From Armatimonadetes bacterium UBA5352 (GTDB taxonomy: Bacteria > Armatimonadota > Zipacnadia > Zipacnadales > UBA5352), in assembly GCA_002411015.1 (NCBI GenBank), contig DHPY01000055.1:10323-21981 (forward strand): a stretch of 11,659 nucleotides of DNA, read 5' to 3'. Positions 6,248 to 11,659 of the stretch are shown in pieces (position 1 is the first letter of the stretch; every line of letters starts with the position of its first letter). Under the pieces are notes generated by a model. The model was given only the letters and a program-made list of their open reading frames with translations, ran no database searches and was not told the DNA's origin. The position numbers were made by a program, and so were the translations under genes.

Positions 6248-7898
6248 ACTCAATGTATCCGAGCGACCGCAGACGCCCACGCACGACCTCGTCCTCGCAA
6301 GCGGCCAGCGAACGTCCCCCCTGCCCGGCGGGAGCATTCACCACGACCTGCCGGACTTCCTCCGCGCGCTCCGACCGAATCAGCTCCATGAGCACCCGGC
6401 CATCCATGTACGTGGGCACCGGTTCGCCCTGCAGGTGCAGGACCGTCGGCGCGATGTCGTAGATGGAGACGCACACGGGCCGATCGTTGGCCAGGAAGCT
6501 CGGCCCGCTCGCAATCAGCGTGCCATCGGGGTGATGCGCGCCGAGCGGAAGCTCCGGTGGATTGTGCCGGGCGATGACGTTTCCGTCGCGCGTGATCAGC
6601 CGCCGCACGCGCAGGTCATTGCGCCAGTGCACCAGCAGGTCGGGCATCAGATCGGACTCCAGGCCGCTGAACTCCGCGGTGCCACGCGTGACATGATCCA
6701 CCGCGGCAAGGCCGGTGGCCTCATCGCGCAGCGCGAGCAGCCCCTCGCTGAGTTCATCGAGCAGCCCCTCGTACTCGGAGCCCGGCGCAACGCATCCCTC
6801 AGGCCAGCGGTCGCGCAGGCTCACGAACAGGTGCCCGGTCTCCGTGAAGACGCGGGTGCGGGACCAGTCGGCAACGAAGCCGGAGGCCGCCCCCTGCGCC
6901 CGGCTCTGCAGCCGGGGGAGACGCGCGCGCAACCAGGCCTTCGCCTGGTTGCCCACCCGACGGCGGAGCGTCGCCAGCCCCACGCGCAGCAGGCCATCGG
7001 CAGCCCGGCCCGCGCCTCCGCGAACGCCGGGAAACAGGTAGCCCTCGTGCACGAGCCACGGCCGCAGCAGCACCTGGCCTCCGCAGTTCGGCGCCTGGCC
7101 GTGATCGGACACGACCAACACGTCCGCGTCCTCGCCCGCCTCATCAAGCAGCCGCCCGATCCCGGCATCCAGCGTGGTGTAGACGTTGAGGAGCTCTGCT
7201 CGCCACCGCTCGGCCTCGCTCGCATCATGCAGCGGATGCGCATCATCGAGCAGATGCCAGCACCAGTGTTGGAGCGAATCCGTCTCCGTCACGACGACAC
7301 AGAGGACGTCGGGCCGCTCCCGGGCGAGGAGAAGCTGCGCTGCATGAAGCTTGGTCGCAATGCCCGCACGGGCCGCCTCAGCGGCATGGTCGTAACGCCC
7401 GGAGGTGGCGTGCCGGCGCGCATCGGGGTGGATCGGGTAGTCACCGAACTCCTCCGCCAGCCAGTGCGCCAGTTCGGGAGGATGCGTGAAGCCGGGAGTT
7501 CCTGGCGAGGGACAGAGCCAGCCGCCGATCATGACCCCGCGGACCGGCTCGACCGGGAAGGAGACGGGGACGTTGAGGGCCGCGACCTTTGCACCGGCAT
7601 CCGAGAGCAGGCGCCAGATCGTGGGCATGAGGCGGGCACGCGCGTCTATCTGCGCGAACCGGTAGCTGCCGCGGACGGGGTTCGTGAAGTGCAGGATGCC
7701 ATGCTTCCCGGGATTGACGCCCGTTACCAGCGAGCTCCACGCGGATGCGCTCTGGTAGTTCGGGGTGGATCGCAGAGTGCCGAAACAGCCGCGGGTGACG
7801 AGACGCTCGAGGTTGGGAGCGGCGTCTTCGCTGATCAGGCGCCGCAGGAGCGTGGGCGGCAGGCCGTCGATGCCGACGACCAGCAGCGGTTGGCTCAC
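6246..7898 (-). CDS. Alkaline-phosphatase-superfamily phosphodiesterase/phosphotransferase, intact active site
   Basis: A 550-residue member of the type I phosphodiesterase/nucleotide pyrophosphatase branch of the alkaline phosphatase superfamily, a two-metal enzyme acting on phosphodiesters or phosphomonoesters. All expected site residues can be placed: Asp11 (GIDG), the nucleophile position Ser50 (SASAW, before SSLVTGVNPGKHG), Asp207 and His211 (TDSLQHW), Asp265 and His266 (VVSDHG), and His455 (LGAHHPDG). The usual nucleophile is Thr; Ser occupies the aligned position. It ends with RLRSLGYIE, a common family tail. There is no signal peptide or membrane segment, so it is probably cytoplasmic. 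GTG at 7898 is preferred because it overlaps the upstream TGA by 4 bases (GTGA, 7895-7898); another GTG at 7919 would add 7 residues, and neither has a strong Shine-Dalgarno site. It is a tandem paralogue of the upstream gene and the likely active partner. Possible substrates are nucleotide-sugar or phospho-substituted glycan intermediates. Confidence 0.88.
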   Translation of the reverse strand: MSQPLLVVGIDGLPPTLLRRLISEDAAPNLERLVTRGCFGTLRSTPNYQSASAWSSLVTGVNPGKHGILHFTNPVRGSYRFAQIDARARLMPTIWRLLSDAGAKVAALNVPVSFPVEPVRGVMIGGWLCPSPGTPGFTHPPELAHWLAEEFGDYPIHPDARRHATSGRYDHAAEAARAGIATKLHAAQLLLARERPDVLCVVVTETDSLQHWCWHLLDDAHPLHDASEAERWRAELLNVYTTLDAGIGRLLDEAGEDADVLVVSDHGQAPNCGGQVLLRPWLVHEGYLFPGVRGGAGRAADGLLRVGLATLRRRVGNQAKAWLRARLPRLQSRAQGAASGFVADWSRTRVFTETGHLFVSLRDRWPEGCVAPGSEYEGLLDELSEGLLALRDEATGLAAVDHVTRGTAEFSGLESDLMPDLLVHWRNDLRVRRLITRDGNVIARHNPPELPLGAHHPDGTLIASGPSFLANDRPVCVSIYDIAPTVLHLQGEPVPTYMDGRVLMELIRSERAEEVRQVVVNAPAGQGGRSLAACEDEVVRGRLRSLGYIE

Positions 7899-9553
7899 AG
7901 TTCGTGCTCGAGAGCCCACAGGTGTGAGGCGACGGCCTCTGATGCGGCCTCGATCCGCTCGGGCGACTCAAGCACTCGCGGCAAGTCGCGCTGGAGGATG
8001 CGCACGGGAACGTGTTGGAGCATCCTCTCGGTCATCGCATGCTTGAGCACCGCGCCGTCGAAGTAGCTTGGCACACGCTCGCCGCGCAGATAGAGGATCG
8101 TGGCGGCAACGTCCTCGACCTTGGCGCCCTCGATACGTGCGCCGCGCTGCAGGCCGCCCCCCGCCGCGATCAGCACTCCGAGTGGTGAGGGTGAGCCGGA
8201 CGGGATGCGACCGGTGGGTGGACGGGCGACCTTCACGCGGCCGTCGCTGCCTGTGGCCGTCAGCCCCATCACCGTGCGCGTCTGATCCCAGCGCGTCACG
8301 ATGTGCGGGAGGCGGTTGACGTAGGGACCGCTGCAGACTCGCTCGCGCGGCTTCGCCCACTCCAACGGTCTGCCCCCGGTGGCCGGGTCGATGGCGGACT
8401 GGAGCTTCGCCGTCACATCGAGCGTGAGCCGGTCGGCGTTCCCGTTGCTGACGGTGCCCGCCGGGAAGGTATCCTCGTGGTTGAGGTAGAGGTCGCCGCC
8501 AGCGGTCGGGATCAGGAAGCTGCGATCGTAGTCAATCCACGAATCGTCATCCTCAGCGGCGGCTTCATACGGTTCAGGGATCATCCCTGAGAGCGCGCCC
8601 GGCAGGATCCTCGCGAGGAACCTGAACGATGCATTCACACCGGCATCGATGCCGTTGCGGAGGTTGCGCCAGAAGCCGCCCGCGGATGAGCGGTATGAGA
8701 GCAGGTCGAGGTGGGCGAGCCATTCGGGCAGGCAGAGCTGTGCACGGCTGTTGATCCCGGTGCCGTGCGCGGACATGACGATGAGGTGATCATCGCGCTC
8801 GAGCGCGGCGACGAGCCGCCCGATCTGGGCGTCCAGCTCATGGTGGATCGCCGCAATCAGCTTCGCGTGGGCGCCGTAGAGGTCCTCACGGAAATCTGGG
8901 TGCTTCCGATCGATGAGATGCCAGCACCAGCGCATCACGCGGTCAAGCTCATTGAAGTTCACGGCGAGGAAGTCCCACCGGCCGTGGTCGAGCAGGTCCA
9001 GCGCGAGCGTAGTGCGCGCGCGGATCGATTCGATCGCCATGGCGACCGCATCGGCGTAGCGCCCGGATGCGATGTAGGGGCCGAGCCGCAGGTCCTGCGG
9101 AACGTCCTTAAGGCGTCGCCGCGCGAGCGAAGCCACTCCCTCGGGATGTGCGAAACCCTCCGCCTCAACCGACGGCGCAAGCCAGCCAGAGACGGTCGTC
9201 CACTCGGCATCGCGCGCGGGAAAGGTCATGGGCACGAAGAGCGTCCCGGAGCGCTGGCCGAACTCAGTCAGTATCTGTGGGAGCGTGGGAGCGCGCAGCA
9301 TCCGCGAGTTCGCCATGCGCCACTGGTAGCTCTCCGGAACGAGATTGCGCAGCGACCAGACGCCGTGCTTGCCGGGATTGACCCCGGTCAGAACGTTGGA
9401 CCACGCGGAGCAGGGATCGTGGTTCACGGATGATTCGAGGCGCCCGTACACGCCATGGCGCATGAGCGAGCGGAGCACCGGCATCTCGCCGGTGGATGTC
9501 AGCCGCTCGATCAACTCGGGCGTGGCGCCATCTATCCCGATCAGCAGGAGCAT
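7895..9553 (-). CDS. Alkaline-phosphatase-superfamily protein, probable pseudoenzyme
   Basis: A 552-residue paralogue of the next gene. Shared landmarks include LLLIGIDG (2-9), LTGVNPGKHG (55-64), SGRY (163-166), WCWHL (209-213) and VPSYFDG (494-500). It has lost most catalytic residues. The nucleophile position, four residues before Trp51, is Pro47; the His of the D-x3-H motif is Arg208 (LDRVMRW, Asp204 kept); the Asp of SDHG is Ala262 (SAHG, His263 kept); the C-terminal metal His is replaced (GSPSPLG, Pro455). Only Asp8, Asp204 and His263 remain. The reading frame is intact and full length, which argues against a decaying pseudogene and for a retained non-catalytic role, such as a regulatory or structural partner of its active neighbour. 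Cys48 and Ser49 lie near the nucleophile position, but there is no CxPxR/SxPxR sulfatase motif. It starts at ATG 9553, directly before the first strand, without a recognisable Shine-Dalgarno site. Confidence 0.85.
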   Translation of the reverse strand: MLLLIGIDGATPELIERLTSTGEMPVLRSLMRHGVYGRLESSVNHDPCSAWSNVLTGVNPGKHGVWSLRNLVPESYQWRMANSRMLRAPTLPQILTEFGQRSGTLFVPMTFPARDAEWTTVSGWLAPSVEAEGFAHPEGVASLARRRLKDVPQDLRLGPYIASGRYADAVAMAIESIRARTTLALDLLDHGRWDFLAVNFNELDRVMRWCWHLIDRKHPDFREDLYGAHAKLIAAIHHELDAQIGRLVAALERDDHLIVMSAHGTGINSRAQLCLPEWLAHLDLLSYRSSAGGFWRNLRNGIDAGVNASFRFLARILPGALSGMIPEPYEAAAEDDDSWIDYDRSFLIPTAGGDLYLNHEDTFPAGTVSNGNADRLTLDVTAKLQSAIDPATGGRPLEWAKPRERVCSGPYVNRLPHIVTRWDQTRTVMGLTATGSDGRVKVARPPTGRIPSGSPSPLGVLIAAGGGLQRGARIEGAKVEDVAATILYLRGERVPSYFDGAVLKHAMTERMLQHVPVRILQRDLPRVLESPERIEAASEAVASHLWALEHEL

Positions 9554-9617
9554 GGTCGTGTGCGCGTCGCGCGCGCGGCCCCCCGCTCTGCTGTGCCCTT
9601 CGCGTGTGCTCTCACTC
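9554..9617. other. 64-base gap between co-polymerase and phosphodiesterase-like genes
   Basis: This is the largest gap inside the minus-strand cluster. No Shine-Dalgarno sequence stands before the ATG at 9553. Positions 9557-9577 are 21 bases of alternating pyrimidine/purine with one break (at 9567/9568), a composition that can favour Z-form DNA. An internal promoter is possible but no consensus is visible, and there is no terminator with a T-tract. Confidence 0.5.
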
Positions 9618-11594
9618 TCAGGTCCTCACTGGTGCTGCGATGTAGTTCGCGGAACTGCGCGCGGCTTCGGTTAGTATCATGCCGACCGTCTCGCCGCCGG
9701 CGGCGCGTATCAATGCCGCGATGGCGGCTACGTCATCTAACGTCGCGCGGCGCAGGTTGACGACGAGCACAACGCTCGTTGCCCGGATCAGCAGCGGCGC
9801 AGCCGCGAGGACGCCCTGCCCGGCCGGCGGCACCGCGAGCACAAACTCGCCGCCGGGCGCAGGCTCCATGGGCTCCGGCGCGGCGAGCACCGCTATCCTC
9901 CCGCCACCCTCAGCCGCCCGTGCGCTGAGCGCCCGCGCCAACGCCTCGGCCTCGGAGGAGTCACCGGGCGACGCAAGGACCACCGTGCGCGCCTCGGCAA
10001 TCGCCAGCGCACACAGGTGGTGCAGGATCGCTCCGAGCGTCTCCGCAGCCTCAGCGTCCTCAGGGCCCGCCCTCCAGCCGCGACTGAGGCTGCCGATGAC
10101 CGGCAGCCCAATCGCGGCGGCAGCCTGCCTTGCATCGCGCAGGCGCCCGTCAAGCTGTTCGGCCAACCCCACTGCAAGGAGCCCGAAGAGCAGCCCGGCG
10201 AGCAGGCCTGCGGCGACTGTCAGCAGCTTCCGCGGATGCACCGGCGTCTGCGGGGTGATGGCGCATGCCAGCAACCGCGCAGCGGGCGCCTCTGCACGCT
10301 CGGCGATCTCGTACTCCTGCTGCTTCTCCTTCAGCGCCACGTACGAGCGCTCAAGGAGGTCAATCTCCCGCTGGAGCTTCAGCAACGCCACCTGCTCGCC
10401 CGGCAGGTCGGCAAGCTCGCTCTCGACCTTCGAAGCGGCGGCCTCCAGCACCCGCCGGGATTCGTGCGCGGCAAGCCCCTCGGCCTCCGCAACGATCATC
10501 TCCTGCGTGAGTTGCTGCGCGATCGGGTTGAGCGCCTCCTGCCGCGACTCGACGACCTCCAGCGCCGCAGCCCGCAGGCGCCCGCGCAGTTCGTCCAGCC
10601 CGGCCTCGGCCCTCCGCACCGGCATCGCCTCCGGTGCATACTCCTCCAGCAGTCTCGCCCGCTCAACCTCGGCCTGCGCGAGGTCGGCCTGCAGCGCCTC
10701 GATCTCCGGGTTCCGCCGGATGACCGTCGCTGCGGTCACCTGCACGTCCATCTCTGCCAGCCGATACTCAAGCTCGTCGCAGAGCGCTCCCTGCGCGTTA
10801 AGTGTCGCCTCGGCAGTGGCCGCCTGCTCACTCAGCCGGACCAGCAGCCCCACCTGCTGCCGAGCGGCCTCATCAAGGGCGACCGTGCCGGCCTCCTCGC
10901 CGAACTGACGCAGGCTCCCCTCGGCATCGGAGAGGCGTACCTCGACCTCCCCCAGCCGCTCGTCAACGTAGCTTCGCGCGCGTGAGGCGCTGACGCGGGC
11001 GTCGGCGAGGGTGCGGCCGAGGTGGGCCAGCACCAGCGCGTTCGCGAAGTCGCGTGCCCGCTCAGGCTTCGGCGCGCGGCAGCACAGCTCGATCACGTCT
11101 GAGTCTTCGGCCGGCGCCACCATCAGCGTCCCGAGCACCGCCTGCCACTCCTCGGGCCAGTGGTCCGGAGAGGGCTGACGGCCCAGCCCCTCAATCGCCG
11201 CCGGAAGCACCTCGAGAAGCGCGTCGGTCAGTCCCTCATCAAGCAGCCGCTGCAGGAGATCCGGACGCTCGCTCAGCAGGCCCCACGCGCTCTCCAGCGT
11301 CGGACGGCTCTCCACGATCTGCATCTGCGTCGCAAGATCGCTGCCGCCGAGCGCGGACACCGGCTCACCCAGCATCGACAGCACCGGAGTGGCGGCGGAG
11401 AGCAGCGTTGAGCGCGACTCCTGCGACGCCACGATCATCTGCGCCCGCGCCTCGAACGAGGGTCGCGCAAGGAATGCGTACGCCGCGGCACCACCCACGC
11501 AGGCGGCAATCACCGCGAGCAGCAGCCAGCGGCGGCGCTGCAGGATGCGCAGGTGGTCACGGAGGCTCATGGGCACGGCGGCGGGTTCACTCAC
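9618..11594 (-). CDS. Wzz/Wzc-type polysaccharide co-polymerase with degenerate tyrosine-kinase-like C-terminus
   Basis: A 658-residue inner-membrane protein of the polysaccharide co-polymerase family, which sets chain length or assists export of surface polysaccharide. The N-terminal Wzz region is SLRDHLRILQRRRW (10-23), followed by transmembrane segment 1 (about 23-42). A long Ala/Glu/Arg-rich coiled-coil periplasmic part runs roughly 195-435 and includes a GNVR-like stretch (LKLQREIDLLERSY, 405-418). PQTPVHPRK (448-456) precedes transmembrane segment 2 (457-477). A cytoplasmic tail (about 482-658) aligns in order with a BY-kinase (Wzc/CapB): an IGLPVIGSL linker (495-503), a strand VVLASPGD (538-545) where Walker A should be, and VVLVVNL at the Walker B position. 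The GKS/T of Walker A is missing (SPGDSSEA), the DxDxR motif is absent and there is no terminal Tyr cluster. The start is GTG at 11594; ATG at 11570 is a credible alternative. It is probably the first gene of the cluster. Confidence 0.88.
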   Translation of the reverse strand: MSEPAAVPMSLRDHLRILQRRRWLLLAVIAACVGGAAAYAFLARPSFEARAQMIVASQESRSTLLSAATPVLSMLGEPVSALGGSDLATQMQIVESRPTLESAWGLLSERPDLLQRLLDEGLTDALLEVLPAAIEGLGRQPSPDHWPEEWQAVLGTLMVAPAEDSDVIELCCRAPKPERARDFANALVLAHLGRTLADARVSASRARSYVDERLGEVEVRLSDAEGSLRQFGEEAGTVALDEAARQQVGLLVRLSEQAATAEATLNAQGALCDELEYRLAEMDVQVTAATVIRRNPEIEALQADLAQAEVERARLLEEYAPEAMPVRRAEAGLDELRGRLRAAALEVVESRQEALNPIAQQLTQEMIVAEAEGLAAHESRRVLEAAASKVESELADLPGEQVALLKLQREIDLLERSYVALKEKQQEYEIAERAEAPAARLLACAITPQTPVHPRKLLTVAAGLLAGLLFGLLAVGLAEQLDGRLRDARQAAAAIGLPVIGSLSRGWRAGPEDAEAAETLGAILHHLCALAIAEARTVVLASPGDSSEAEALARALSARAAEGGGRIAVLAAPEPMEPAPGGEFVLAVPPAGQGVLAAAPLLIRATSVVLVVNLRRATLDDVAAIAALIRAAGGETVGMILTEAARSSANYIAAPVRT

Positions 11595-11659
11595 TAGTGC
11601 AGCGCCCTTGAAAAACTTGTACAGCTAGATTTCCCGTGGCTGGCCGGTGTAGGACCACC
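11595..11659. other. Upstream region of the co-polymerase gene
   Basis: These 65 bases lead into the minus-strand cluster and should hold all or part of its promoter. An in-frame TAG (11627-11629 region) closes the frame upstream of the GTG start. AAGGG about 10 bases before the GTG is the only Shine-Dalgarno-like sequence. I see no convincing promoter consensus, and the region is cut by the window edge. Confidence 0.35.

Noticed and set aside
6236..6337. Longer start for the methyltransferase
   Set aside because: The extra residues overlap the end of the phosphodiesterase gene. The zinc-ribbon domain begins naturally at the ATG at 6235, which has its own Shine-Dalgarno site.
5907..8066. A 719-codon open frame on the plus strand across the methyltransferase and both phosphodiesterase genes
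   Set aside because: It runs antisense to three well-supported genes, is rich in Arg, His, Gln and Pro, and shows no recognisable domain. Long antisense frames are expected in GC-rich coding DNA.
7895..9553. Sulfatase assignment for the upstream alkaline-phosphatase-superfamily protein, because of Cys48
   Set aside because: There is no CxPxR or SxPxR formylglycine motif, and overall similarity is to its phosphodiesterase neighbour.
7895..9553. Calling the same gene a pseudogene
   Set aside because: The frame is intact, of normal length, and well placed in the operon with an overlapping downstream start. Only active-site residues are changed.
9679..10985. Overlapping plus-strand frames of 409 and 322 codons inside the co-polymerase gene
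   Set aside because: They are Ser/Ala/Arg-rich or Arg/Leu/Gln-rich mirror products of the coiled-coil region and show no domain features.
1..11659. CRISPR array, tRNA, rRNA, insertion sequence or attachment site
   Set aside because: No spaced direct repeats, cloverleaf candidate, transposase or terminal inverted repeats were seen. The only direct repeat is the contiguous heptamer at 1-24.

Overview
This is a GC-rich bacterial window of about 11.7 kb. It holds seven protein-coding genes packed almost end to end, and no non-coding gap exceeds about 165 bases. I see no tRNA, rRNA, CRISPR array, insertion sequence or phage gene. The taxon cannot be read with certainty. High GC, a large GH106-like glycoside hydrolase and two alkaline-phosphatase-superfamily phosphodiesterases beside glycosyltransferases suggest a saccharolytic environmental bacterium of the Armatimonadota or Planctomycetota kind. 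That placement is inference only.

Layout. A large cytoplasmic-looking glycoside hydrolase (52-2829, minus) is transcribed divergently from a GT4 glycosyltransferase (2990-4171, plus). The 160-base region between them contains a hairpin-forming inverted repeat. The glycosyltransferase converges, with a 7-base gap, on a five-gene minus-strand cluster occupying 4179-11594.

The cluster reads, in order of transcription: a Wzz/Wzc-type polysaccharide co-polymerase with a degenerate tyrosine-kinase-like tail (11594-9618); an alkaline-phosphatase-superfamily protein that has lost most of its catalytic and metal-binding residues (9553-7895); its tandem paralogue with an intact active site (7898-6246); a class I SAM methyltransferase with a Trm112-like zinc-ribbon N-terminus (6235-5348); and a second GT4 glycosyltransferase (5351-4179). 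Two junctions are 4-base stop/start overlaps (GTGA and ATGA) and one gap is 10 bases, so the last four genes very probably form one translationally coupled operon. The first gene may share it, across a 64-base gap.

Together the genes look like part of a cell-surface polysaccharide locus: chain-length control, glycosyl transfer, methyl capping or decoration, and hydrolysis or transfer of a phosphodiester. No initiating phosphoglycosyltransferase, flippase or polymerase lies in the window. The most unusual aspect is that two proteins appear to be catalytically dead versions of known enzymes: the kinase-like tail of the co-polymerase and the first of the two phosphodiesterases. The pseudoenzyme/enzyme pair is the best candidate for something undescribed.
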